The notes under the pieces were generated by a model. It was not told the DNA's origin, searched no databases, and saw only the letters and a list, made by a program, of their open reading frames with translations. DNA of 37,955 bases, from assembly GCA_964361655.1 (NCBI GenBank), contig CAYIBD010000003.1, positions 1 to 37,955 on the forward strand, written 5' to 3'. This DNA is from CAYIBD01 sp964361655. Lineage in GTDB: Bacteria > Patescibacteriota > Minisyncoccia > Sungbacterales > SURF-37. This document shows positions 22,120 to 30,021 of the stretch, piece after piece (positions within the stretch are counted from its first letter, which is position 1; the number at the start of each line of letters is the position of its first letter). A program made the position numbers and the translations under genes.

Positions 22120-22305
22120 CTGGACGGACAACTGAATATGGATTACCAATGAATTGCTACCCTAGGGTGGCAATTTGTTGTTTGACACTTCGATTCTGCT
22201 CGATGCGAGAGGCGATCGTAGTTATCGTAGTTGATAAAGCAACGGTTCGGAAACTCCGAACCATCGATTGGCAACTCACCGACTGGATGCGAAAGGAGAA
22301 AGCAT
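22120..22305 (+). promoter_or_regulatory. Leader region between tRNA-His and purM
   Basis: The region holds a palindrome AATTGC-ACCC/GGGT-GCAATT near 22152-22175 that may end the tRNA transcript. A TTGACA follows near 22183, then the direct repeat TCGTAGTTATCGTAGTTGA and a perfect hairpin GGTTCGGA-AAC-TCCGAACC (22244-22262) before the purM ribosome-binding site. I cannot identify a riboswitch class. Confidence 0.4.
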
Positions 22306-23397
22306 ATGAGCGAGGCCTACCGAAAAGCGGGGGTGGACTATCGGCAGCTGAAGATCGGGAAGGGCAGGATGAGCATCCTCATCCCGGAGACCCGGACATT
22401 CGCGCTGGTGCGCGGCATCGAGGTTCGATCTAGCGGCGCCTGGGGGCCATCATCTGCCCGTCCATGCTTGTTCTGGGGTCCCATCATCGAGAGTTTGGGC
22501 ACTAAGGACTACATCGCTCAGTGGATGTACGCGGCGACCCGCAATGCCAGCCACTGGCGAGGCATCCCAGCAGATGTCGTCGAAATGGCAAGCATGGATC
22601 TCCTCCGCCACGGCGCGTTGCCGTTCACGGGCGCGGATCTCATCGCCGTGTGGGACGGCGCATGGTTCAAGGACGATCAACGTATGGAGGCGATCGCCGA
22701 TGGATTCTTGAGCGCGTGCCGGCAGAACGGAATGGCGCTCGTCGGCGGTGAAACGCCGGGGCTCCGGCAGCTCCTCGATCTCCCGTTCCAGCCGGATGAC
22801 GCACCGGTCTTTGCCTTCGCGGCGAACGGCATTATCGATCAGGAGTTCGATGCGAGCTGTGAGGAGGCCGGTCTTCAGATCGTGGGCGTGGCATCATCCG
22901 GTCCGCATGCGAACGGCTATTCGCTCCTGAAGCAGACCGGCCTCGCCTTGCGGCACCAGTTCTTAACACCGGTGCCCGGCGGGGCCTCATTCGGCGAGGA
23001 GGTGCTCGCCCCGACTCGCTCCTACGCTCGACTCGTGGAAGCTGTCCTACGTGCCAGAATTCCTGTCGCGACGTTCGCACCGATCACCGGCGGGGGCCTT
23101 GGCAAGCTCGCCGTTGCCGTACCCTTCACGTGTGTGCTCGAGCGATGGCCCGAGCGCATTCCCCCGGTGTTCCCGTTCCTCCTCCAGTGTGGCATTTCGC
23201 TCAAAGACTGTCTCTCCACGCTCAACTGGGGGATCGGCGCCTGTTTCATGGTGGGAGAAAAAGACATTGACCGGCTCCTGGTTGTTGGCAGGAACGCCGG
23301 CTACGAGCTCTACCACCTTGGGCACGTCCAGGACGGCGAGCCCCGCGTCATCGCCCAGTGGGCCGGCGGCATGATAATCGAGCCGCCCGGAGATTAG
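22306..23397 (+). CDS. purM: PurM-like phosphoribosylformylglycinamidine cyclo-ligase
   Basis: PurM closes the imidazole ring in purine synthesis (FGAM to AIR) with ATP. The 363-residue product starts MSEAYRKAGVDY, like the family (SYKDAGVD). It has the GGETPGL motif of the first domain and GVASSGPHANGYSLL, the strongest PurM signature, then FAPITGGGL and TLNWGIGACFMV. A strong Shine-Dalgarno AAAGGAG lies before the ATG at 22306. The first domain is divergent (FTGADLIAVWDGAWF in place of the usual segment). No other purine gene is nearby; such genomes usually lack the full pathway, so the role may be salvage-linked or altered. Confidence 0.88.
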   Translation: MSEAYRKAGVDYRQLKIGKGRMSILIPETRTFALVRGIEVRSSGAWGPSSARPCLFWGPIIESLGTKDYIAQWMYAATRNASHWRGIPADVVEMASMDLLRHGALPFTGADLIAVWDGAWFKDDQRMEAIADGFLSACRQNGMALVGGETPGLRQLLDLPFQPDDAPVFAFAANGIIDQEFDASCEEAGLQIVGVASSGPHANGYSLLKQTGLALRHQFLTPVPGGASFGEEVLAPTRSYARLVEAVLRARIPVATFAPITGGGLGKLAVAVPFTCVLERWPERIPPVFPFLLQCGISLKDCLSTLNWGIGACFMVGEKDIDRLLVVGRNAGYELYHLGHVQDGEPRVIAQWAGGMIIEPPGD

Positions 23398-23410
23398 CGC
23401 CAACATGTTC

Positions 23411-23444
23411 GCGCCGGTCAGTTAGCTGTGACCGGCGCTTTTTT
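23411..23444 (+). terminator. Terminator after purM
   Basis: A perfect 10-bp stem GCGCCGGTCA/TGACCGGCGC with an 8-nt loop is followed by six T residues. Confidence 0.95.
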
Positions 23445-23625
23445 CTTGCTCACGATGCAGCCGTTCGTATAGCGAGGCGTTTCTGACGGTTTTAAGATCA
23501 ATCAGACGATCGTTGGATTGAAATTAATTTCCTGTCTCCGCATCTTTTTAGTTCACTGTCTCCATGTCTCCTTACATACGCTTGTGGTTTTGCGGCACCG
23601 GATGTGGCATGCTATGGTGTTCCGT

Positions 23626-25215
23626 ATGCCCCGCGGCGTAAAACACTGGATCTCCGTTGAGGAGCTCGACGATCTCAAGAGCGACCTCGCACTTTTGGTT
23701 TCGGCCGAGGCGCGGCGGCTGGCTGGAGTGCGGCATCTTGATCTTCGTTTTGAGATTGACGAGGGATTTACCATTGCCGCCGAAGACGTGACCTTGAAGT
23801 CCTATCAAAAAGATTTTTCCGTGAACTACGGCATCCGCGTGATCGCAGGCCCTCGCAATGCTTCGGCCAACGGCTTCATTGGCGGGAGCATCAGTGCCGC
23901 GGATTTCAGAAATGCGCCAAAGATCCTCCGACAAGCCATTGAGGTTGCATATGATCGCGCCTATGCCGCGGCCAGGCGTAAGTTAAAGACCAAACACGCC
24001 TTTTTGCATCTTGGCAAAAGCATCCAGCCCGAAGTTACACTCGCCAGGATCCCTGTGATTAGAGATATGATCAAGGCCGACTACGAAACCGACCCCCGTA
24101 CCGTAGCCAAGACCGAGGCCGAGGAGTACTTGCTCGATGTTGCCGGAGATGTCCGCAAGCGCTTTCGTGAAATCAAAAACTCCTTCCTTGACGCCTTCTC
24201 TTTTCTCGAACGCCAGCTCTTTGCCTCCTCCGAAGGCAGCGTGATTGATCAGACCTCGGCTTTCACCGGTTCCACGGTCTTTTTCACTGCGCAGTCCGGC
24301 TCCAAACTGCCGGCTGATCTATATCACCACGTCGGCAACCAACTCGGCTGGGAGGCATTGACTGAAGGCAAAAATGTCTATGAGAAAACACTCGGCGGGT
24401 TTGCGGCCATGATTGCTGATGAGGCGGTCAAGCTTTCCAAAGCCAGGCCAGCGCCAACCACGGAAAAGCCGGTGGTCGTAGTCACTGATCCAGATTTCAA
24501 CGGCTTGCTGGCGCATGAAATTATCGGCCACCCCTCCGAGCTTGACCGGGCCATGAAATGGGAGACCGGATATGCCGGCCGGTCCTGGTTTTTGAGGAAT
24601 TTCACGGAAAACCAAGTGGGAAAACAGGTCGGCTCGGCGCTCTTATCGGCCTTCTCTGACCCAACGTTGAAGGGCGCCTACGGCCGCTACCTATACGACG
24701 ACGAGGGTACGCCGGCGCACCGGGTCTATCATATCCGGCACGGCATGTATAAGGAGTTCATGAACTCGCGCGAGACCGCGGCCATCTGGGGATCAGTCCC
24801 CAATGGGCACTATAAGGCCAACTCGGCTTCGGCCATCCCTCTAATTCGGATGTCCGTTTCCGCCATTGAAGCAGGAGATTCAGATCCCGCCCGCATGCTG
24901 AAAGACGTTGAGCGCGGCTACTACGTGGTCGGCCACCGCATTCCTTCGATCTCGGAGTCGCGGGAGCACTTCCGGCTTTCCTGCCGGCTCTTGTACGAGA
25001 TCCGCGACGGCAAGTTAGGCGAACTTTTTCGGGACGGCTCGATCTCCGGGCACTCCAAGGACTTTTTCATGAGCGTGGATGCCGTGGGCAGCGATTTCAA
25101 AGTGTTCCCCATTCCGAACTGCGGCAAGGGCCAGCCCATGCAATCCAAAATGGTCGGCAACGGCGGCCCAACCATGCGGGGGCGAGCGAGGATTGTCGGG
25201 CATCGGCTAAAGTGA
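23626..25215 (+). CDS. tldD: TldD-like zinc metalloprotease subunit
   Basis: TldD and TldE form a heterodimeric protease that digests unfolded peptides; in enterobacteria it matures microcin B17 and degrades CcdA. The 530-residue product carries the TldD zinc motif HEIIGH (297-302), with PSELDRAMKWETGYAGRSWF behind it. The start at 23626 is chosen because a -10-like TATGGT lies 7 nt upstream and the 36 residues further upstream look unrelated. The tldE partner follows after an AT-rich palindromic spacer. The N-terminal domain is divergent from E. coli TldD. Confidence 0.88.
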   Translation: MPRGVKHWISVEELDDLKSDLALLVSAEARRLAGVRHLDLRFEIDEGFTIAAEDVTLKSYQKDFSVNYGIRVIAGPRNASANGFIGGSISAADFRNAPKILRQAIEVAYDRAYAAARRKLKTKHAFLHLGKSIQPEVTLARIPVIRDMIKADYETDPRTVAKTEAEEYLLDVAGDVRKRFREIKNSFLDAFSFLERQLFASSEGSVIDQTSAFTGSTVFFTAQSGSKLPADLYHHVGNQLGWEALTEGKNVYEKTLGGFAAMIADEAVKLSKARPAPTTEKPVVVVTDPDFNGLLAHEIIGHPSELDRAMKWETGYAGRSWFLRNFTENQVGKQVGSALLSAFSDPTLKGAYGRYLYDDEGTPAHRVYHIRHGMYKEFMNSRETAAIWGSVPNGHYKANSASAIPLIRMSVSAIEAGDSDPARMLKDVERGYYVVGHRIPSISESREHFRLSCRLLYEIRDGKLGELFRDGSISGHSKDFFMSVDAVGSDFKVFPIPNCGKGQPMQSKMVGNGGPTMRGRARIVGHRLK

Positions 25216-25219
25216 TGCA

Positions 25220-25321
25220 AGTTCTTAGTTGTACGTTATTGGTTACAGTTTCTGGTTGTCAGTTATAGGCAACTAAAACCGATAACTGCAAACTAAGACT
25301 AAGAACAAAAAACTAAGAACT
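25220..25321. repeat. AT-rich nested palindrome between tldD and tldE
   Basis: AGTTCTTAGTT (25220-25230) and AACTAAGAACT (25311-25321) are perfect 11-bp inverted repeats at the ends, and CAGTTAT (25260-25266) pairs with ATAACTG (25282-25288) inside. Words such as AACTAAGA recur. The element is strikingly AT-rich compared with the flanking genes and fills the whole gap. Confidence 0.8.
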
Positions 25322-25326
25322 GGTCC

Positions 25327-26922
25327 ATGATCGGCCTGGCAAAACTCAAACAAACAGTTCGGGACGGCCTCGCGATCTTGAAGCGCGAAAAGTCCCTTAT
25401 CGAGGGCACGGTCTATGCCTCGGCCAACCGCCGCGTCGTGGGACGGCTCGTCTATACGCACCATTTCCCGTGCCAAGGATTACAGGAGCCGAAGTCGGAT
25501 GATGACTTCGGGGTCTCGGTGCAGGGGTATTTTCGAGGGGGTCCTTCACCCCGCTTTCAGCGGGGTTCAGGACGACACGCTTCGCGTGTCGGCTTTGGTC
25601 ATATTGCAAACGACGTTTCGCTTGATGCCGTGAAGCGCGCGCTTGAGCGCGCCCGAGCCAATGCCATTCATGATCCCGACTTCCACGGCTTTCCCGAGCC
25701 GGTCAAAGAAACGCTGGCGCCGCGGGCATATATTGATCCACGGCTGCTCGACATCACTGGCGATCCTAAGGCCGAGGCCAAGCTCCTCGCGGACGTAAGT
25801 TTCAAGACGCTCGAAGGCGCGCTCAAAGTTTTCGAGCGCCATCACCGAAGATCATTGCTCGGAGAATTGAATATCGGCGACTACATTGTCTCCGGCGATA
25901 ACTTCCTCGTAACCGAGCGATGTGCGCTCGCGAGCACCAAAGGCATCAATTTCTGGGATGAAAGCACGATTGTCATGAGCTTAGTGAGTGCCATGGTGGA
26001 ACGCGCCCACTCCAAGGGCCGCGGCTGGGGGGCTTCAAGCGGGCTTGGCAGGTTCGATGCCGGGCGCGCAGGCACCGAGGCCGCGGAACAGGCCATAAAA
26101 GGAGTTGGCGGTACGCACGTGCCGACGGGGAACTATACCGTCGTCCTCGGCCCGCAGGCGGCAGTCGAGATTTTTGCAAACCTCCTTCTCTCTTCTTTTT
26201 CTCTAGCAACGCTCGATTTCCGGCTCTCCATCTTCAACGGCCGCTTTGGCGAGCAGGTTGCCTCTCCACTCCTAACCCTGTACGACGATGCCACCTCCCC
26301 CCGCGGTGCCGGATCCAAAACCTTCACTGATGACGGCTATCGTACCGCCCGTCTCCCCCTTATTGAGAATGGCCGATTCGCCAGCTTTCTCATGAACGAT
26401 TACTATCGAAAAAAGCTCCTGGCCCAGTCCGATGCCGTGCTCAAGGAGAAGATCGGGCCCTATGCCCGCGAAGGGCTCGAGACCATCTTGCCCCGCTCGG
26501 GCTTTCGATTTGGCGGTGGTGGCGGCCGCGTGGCCTCGCACGAGCCCGGGATCTCGGCCACGAACCTCTTTATTTCATCCTCGCGTCCCGTGGCGCGTCG
26601 CGAGCTCTTGGAAAGAGTTCGCGATGGCGTATACATTGGCGCCCTGTGGTACACCTACCCTATTGCCGGCTACAAGGCCGGCGAAATCTCGGGCACGGCC
26701 GTGGCCGACACCTTCCGCATAAGAAACGGCAAAATCGCCGAGCCGATCCGCGTCAATGCCCTGCGCATCCGGGCTAACCTCCGCGATATGGTCAAAAACA
26801 TTATCGGTATCACCGGCGATCCGCGCCCCACCATCCTCTGGGCCTCGGATGAGATCACCTACGCGCCGGAGGTCGCGATCGCAAACGTCCACCTGGAGGC
26901 CATCCGTCACGGGGAAGGGTGA
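25327..26922 (+). CDS. tldE: TldE/PmbA-like partner protease subunit
   Basis: TldE (PmbA) is the non-zinc partner of TldD. The 531-residue product shows the family C-terminal pattern (YTYPIAGYKAGEISGTAVADTFRIRNGKIAEPI), the central TGNYTVVLGPQAAVEIFANLL and the GFRFGGGGGRV loop. It lacks HExxxH, as expected. Residues 72-88 (GPSPRFQRGSGRHASRV) are encoded by a paired-hairpin element (25541-25590) that interrupts the otherwise conserved stretch VQGYFR..GFGHIANDVSL without shifting frame. The gene follows tldD on the same strand. Confidence 0.85.
   Translation: MIGLAKLKQTVRDGLAILKREKSLIEGTVYASANRRVVGRLVYTHHFPCQGLQEPKSDDDFGVSVQGYFRGGPSPRFQRGSGRHASRVGFGHIANDVSLDAVKRALERARANAIHDPDFHGFPEPVKETLAPRAYIDPRLLDITGDPKAEAKLLADVSFKTLEGALKVFERHHRRSLLGELNIGDYIVSGDNFLVTERCALASTKGINFWDESTIVMSLVSAMVERAHSKGRGWGASSGLGRFDAGRAGTEAAEQAIKGVGGTHVPTGNYTVVLGPQAAVEIFANLLLSSFSLATLDFRLSIFNGRFGEQVASPLLTLYDDATSPRGAGSKTFTDDGYRTARLPLIENGRFASFLMNDYYRKKLLAQSDAVLKEKIGPYAREGLETILPRSGFRFGGGGGRVASHEPGISATNLFISSSRPVARRELLERVRDGVYIGALWYTYPIAGYKAGEISGTAVADTFRIRNGKIAEPIRVNALRIRANLRDMVKNIIGITGDPRPTILWASDEITYAPEVAIANVHLEAIRHGEG
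25541..25590. repeat. Paired-hairpin element inserted in frame in tldE
   Basis: Hairpin 1 has stems GTCCT/AGGAC and CCCCGCT/AGCGGGG (25549-25565, loop TTC). Hairpin 2 is GACACGC-TTC-GCGTGTC (25574-25590). Two adjacent hairpins with CCCC..GGGG ends also interrupt tRNA-Arg genes at 36607-36663 and 36704-36765. Confidence 0.8.
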
Positions 26923-26928
26923 AGCAGT

Positions 26929-27858
26929 ATGCCTGAGCTAGCTGAAGTGGAAATCACCCGCCGGAAATTGATGCCGCTGGTCCGCGGCCGGCGGATTTTG
27001 GATTTTTGGACCGACTGGCCGCGCGCCCTCCGCAGAGCTACCGGCAGCCAGCATCCAGCTGCCAGCATGCGGGGCCGGAAGATTCTGGATGTGACCCGGC
27101 GGGGTAAGGTGCTGTTTTTAAAATTATCGGGAAAGCCGGAGCGGTCGCTGGCCATCCACCTCGGCATGAGCGGCCGGTTGGAGGTTGGAGGTGCGGGGGT
27201 GATTAAAAGTGCGTCGGTGCGCCATGGGGACAAATCCCTACGATCGTACAAATTTGTCCCACCCCCATTGGCGAGAGCTAAAAGGCGGTGGGTGCATTTT
27301 CGGTGGCGGCTCTCCCCTCGACGCGGCTCGGCGCAGGCGGAGGGTCAAGAGCTCCGGCTCGTCGATCCGCGAAAGTTCGGCCTGGTATGGTATGGCTCGC
27401 CGGAGGATCTTGGCCGCGATCCCTATCTCGGTCGGCTCGGCCGCGATGCGCGCGGCCTTGCCTATACCGATTTCTCGCGAACCCTGGCGGACGCGAGCGG
27501 CATGATCAAGCCCTACCTGCTTCGCCAAGACAGATTGGCCGGCATAGGCAATATCATTGCCGATGAGGCGCTGTGGCGGGCGCGAATTCACCCCGAGACA
27601 AGTATCACACACCTCGACCTACCAGCACACCGGCGGCTCTTCCATGGAATCCGGAAAACCATTCGCGCCATGCTTTCAAGCGGTGGCACTACGCTTCGTA
27701 ATTGGGGCTCGCCCGACGGCCGTTCCGGCCACTACCAGGAGCGGCGGCTCGTGTACGGCAAGGCCGGATCGCCGTGCCCGCGATGCGGCGCAATCCTCCA
27801 GCGCATCGTCATTGGCAGTCGCGGAACAACACTCTGCCCGGCCTGCCAGACGCATTAA
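26929..27858 (+). CDS. mutM: Formamidopyrimidine-DNA glycosylase
   Basis: Fpg/MutM excises oxidised purines such as 8-oxoguanine and cleaves the abasic site. The 309-residue product starts MPELAEVE with the catalytic Pro and Glu; the usual fourth-position Pro is Ala. It has RRGKVLFLKL with the conserved Lys, HLGMSGRL, IGNIIADEALW, the ARG/THF-like helix-two-turn-helix and a C-terminal zinc finger with CPRC...CPAC. Two stretches look inserted: ATGSQHPAASM near residues 39-49, and a 20-30 residue segment after MSGRL (27195-27275). Both are encoded by repeat-like DNA. It lies 6 bp after tldE. Confidence 0.93.
   Translation: MPELAEVEITRRKLMPLVRGRRILDFWTDWPRALRRATGSQHPAASMRGRKILDVTRRGKVLFLKLSGKPERSLAIHLGMSGRLEVGGAGVIKSASVRHGDKSLRSYKFVPPPLARAKRRWVHFRWRLSPRRGSAQAEGQELRLVDPRKFGLVWYGSPEDLGRDPYLGRLGRDARGLAYTDFSRTLADASGMIKPYLLRQDRLAGIGNIIADEALWRARIHPETSITHLDLPAHRRLFHGIRKTIRAMLSSGGTTLRNWGSPDGRSGHYQERRLVYGKAGSPCPRCGAILQRIVIGSRGTTLCPACQTH
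27220..27273. repeat. Palindromic insertion in mutM
   Basis: GGGACAAAT (27227-27235) and ATTTGTCCC (27252-27260) are perfect inverted repeats, with CGCCA (27220-27224) and TGGCG (27269-27273) outside. It lies in the loop after HLGMSGRL where other Fpg proteins have few residues. Confidence 0.6.
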
Positions 27859-27889
27859 CGAAATAGAGGAGAGCGGTTATACTTGAGAC

Positions 27890-28507
27890 ATGGATGAAAG
27901 CGGACACTATCCGAAGTGGCTCTGGTGGCTGCTCGGCCTCGCCATTGCCATCGCCCTTACCGCGGCAGCGTTCGCGATGGTACGCCTGACGAAACCCGCC
28001 CTCCCGCCCGGGCTCGCCGAGATGCGCGAAGCGACCGCCAAGATCCTCGATGAACACGTGCGCATCGAAGACGTTGACATCCGCTCCCTCGTTGACCTCG
28101 AAGCCAAGAAGGACTACGGCAGTGCTATCAACCTCCTCAACCGCGCCCTCGAGTCGAATGCCAAGCGTGAAGCGCTCGCCGCATCGCTCGCGAGCGTCAG
28201 CGGCGAGCTCTCGAAACTTGCCATCCAAGTGAAGCCCGACACTATCGGCACCAAGGCCATCGCGGCCTTCCGCATCCTCGCGAATCTCGCCGAGACGGAA
28301 AAGCAATTCTATGCCGACCGCCGCGCCCTCTATGAGCTCACCCGCAGCTACTACCTCGATCGTGCGGCAAATCGAAACCCCCCGATCCCCGAGGGCCTCC
28401 GCGCCCTTGTCGAGCAAGTCACCGCGGACATGGAGAAAGCGGGTACCCTCCACCGCGAGTTCGCAGCAGCGATCCAGGCCTTTGACGAAGCCGTGGGCCG
28501 GAGATAG
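27890..28507 (+). CDS. Membrane-anchored helical protein of unknown function
   Basis: The 205-residue product has a short N-terminal tail, one membrane segment (LWWLLGLAIAIALTAAAFAMV, 11-31) and a long helical exported or periplasm-facing domain without Cys. I recognise no family. A TATACT -10-like box lies exactly 6 nt before the ATG, so the message is probably leaderless. It is followed after 60 bp by a response regulator gene, but no functional link is visible. Confidence 0.85.
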   Translation: MDESGHYPKWLWWLLGLAIAIALTAAAFAMVRLTKPALPPGLAEMREATAKILDEHVRIEDVDIRSLVDLEAKKDYGSAINLLNRALESNAKREALAASLASVSGELSKLAIQVKPDTIGTKAIAAFRILANLAETEKQFYADRRALYELTRSYYLDRAANRNPPIPEGLRALVEQVTADMEKAGTLHREFAAAIQAFDEAVGRR

Positions 28508-28569
28508 GAGTTGTGCCGCCTAGCCTCTCTCCCCCTTGCGGCCTTTGAAACCTTTGCTACCATTGATGT

Positions 28570-28953
28570 ATGGCTGAAGCCCGACCGAAAGTGCTCCTGG
28601 TGGAGGATGATCCCTTCATGACCACCCTCCTCTCCCGGGAGTTTGCCAGAGAGGGGTTCGACGTCACGCTCGCAGCGAACGGCGAAGATGCGCCACACCT
28701 CTTCCGGGAATCCAAACCGGACGTGATGATCATTGATATCCTCCTCCCGAAGAAAAACGGCATTGAGGCGCTGCGGGATATCCGCGCCCTCCCCGATGGC
28801 GCAAATGTCCCGGCGGTGATCCTCTCCAACCTGGAGGAGGTAAGCTACATGAAAGAGGCCGAGACCCTCGGCGTAAAGGCCTACCTCATCAAGGCCAACA
28901 CCCAGCTGCCGGAGATCGTGGCCAAAGTGAAAGAAGTATTAGAAGCCAAGTAA
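28570..28953 (+). CDS. Single-domain response regulator (CheY-like)
   Basis: The 127-residue product is a bare receiver domain. It has the acidic pocket Glu12-Asp13-Asp14, phosphoacceptor Asp56 (IIDILLPKKNG), Ser86 in VILSN and Lys108 in YLIKAN. There is no output domain, so it would act by protein contact or in a phosphorelay; pilus control is one possibility given the T4P genes, but nothing in the sequence shows it. A TACCAT box lies 6 nt before the ATG (leaderless). No histidine kinase lies in the window. Confidence 0.93.
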   Translation: MAEARPKVLLVEDDPFMTTLLSREFAREGFDVTLAANGEDAPHLFRESKPDVMIIDILLPKKNGIEALRDIRALPDGANVPAVILSNLEEVSYMKEAETLGVKAYLIKANTQLPEIVAKVKEVLEAK

Positions 28954-28974
28954 GACGCCGGTTTAGTGCGCCAC

Positions 28975-29012
28975 AACAAACGCCATGGCGTATGTCATGG
29001 CGTTTTTGTTTT
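28975..29012 (+). terminator. Terminator after the response regulator
   Basis: AAACGCCATG (28978-28987) pairs with CATGGCGTTT (28996-29005) around an 8-nt loop, followed by TTGTTTT. It lies between the convergent response regulator and uppS genes. Confidence 0.9.
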
Positions 29013-29036
29013 CTGGCGTATTTTAGCTTCTACGTC

Positions 29037-29732
29037 CTACGCCCCGAAGTTCCGCTTCCGGGTTGAGAAGAATTCGAGGGCCCTATCGAGCTCCTCCTCC
29101 GTGAAATCCGGCCAGAGCGTATCGGTGAAGTAGAGCTCGGCATAGATCGACTGCCACGGCAGGAACCCCGAGAGCCGCCGCTCGCCGCCGGTCCGTACCA
29201 GGAGATCAACGTCGGGCAGGCCGGCGGTATAGAGGTGCCGCGCGACGGTCTCTTCGGTAATCGCGGCGATGGCGTGGGGATCGCCCTTGGTGTCGGCTGC
29301 GACGCGCTTGGCCATCTCGGTGATCTCTTCCCGGCCGCCGTAGCTTAAACAAAAATTGGCAATCAGCTTCGTGTTGTCCTTCGTTGCCGCTACCACCTCT
29401 CGGAATATGGCGCGGACATCATCGGAAAAATCGGTGAGGCGACCGGATATTCGCACCTGCACGCCTTCACCCTTCAGCCACTCCAGGTTGTCCCGGAAAG
29501 CGTTCTTGATGAGCGCCATGAACGTGGATACCTCTTCGGATGTTCGCCGCCAGTTCTCGGTCGAGAATATAAAAATGGAGACCACGGGGATGCCGCGGCT
29601 GATAACCGCCCGGAGAAGTTTCTTCAGGGTTTCTAAGCCGTAGCGGTGTCCTTCGAACTTGGGGAGCCCCCGCTTGACCGCCCAGCGCCGATTTCCATCA
29701 ATGATGACGCCGACGTGCTGTGGGATATTCAT
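29037..29732 (-). CDS. uppS: Isoprenyl transferase (undecaprenyl diphosphate synthase)
   Basis: UppS is the cis-prenyltransferase that makes the C55 lipid carrier for cell-wall polymers. The 231-residue product has the family's five regions: VGVIIDGNRRWA with catalytic Asp12, GHRYGLETLKKLL, SIFIFSTENWRR, NFCLSYGGREEI, and DLLVRTGGERRLSGFLPWQSIYAELYFTDTLWPDF. A GAGG lies 4 nt before the ATG. The length is normal. It stands alone between a terminator and the Clp-like gene on the same strand. Confidence 0.96.
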   Translation of the reverse strand: MNIPQHVGVIIDGNRRWAVKRGLPKFEGHRYGLETLKKLLRAVISRGIPVVSIFIFSTENWRRTSEEVSTFMALIKNAFRDNLEWLKGEGVQVRISGRLTDFSDDVRAIFREVVAATKDNTKLIANFCLSYGGREEITEMAKRVAADTKGDPHAIAAITEETVARHLYTAGLPDVDLLVRTGGERRLSGFLPWQSIYAELYFTDTLWPDFTEEELDRALEFFSTRKRNFGA

Positions 29733-30021
29733 GCCTCACGAAGGGAGTAGTGACTCGATCGGTCGGTGTTGCTATATGATACTCCTACCATGCCGACCGC
29801 AGTTACACAACGTTACCGAAACGATGCCCTTGCGCCCACCAGAGCCGCTACCTCGGCGTCCCGAGCGGGACCCTATCCACCATTTCGAAGCCGGCGAACG
29901 CCTGACCGAGTGCCTCTCCGGCTTTGCGAGTGCTCGCCTCGGCCCCGCCGGCTACCGCAAAAGCGTCGATGGCCTTGGCAATCCATCGGCTAAATCCCTC
30001 GTGGGTCCGCCTGCCACGGCC

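Noticed and set aside
29850..30021. In-frame continuation of the Clp-like protein past its TGA stop (HEGFSRWIAKAIDAFAVAGG...)
   Set aside because: It could suggest TGA readthrough or recoding, but clpP and other genes here use TGA as a normal stop and an open stretch of this length is not rare in GC-rich DNA.
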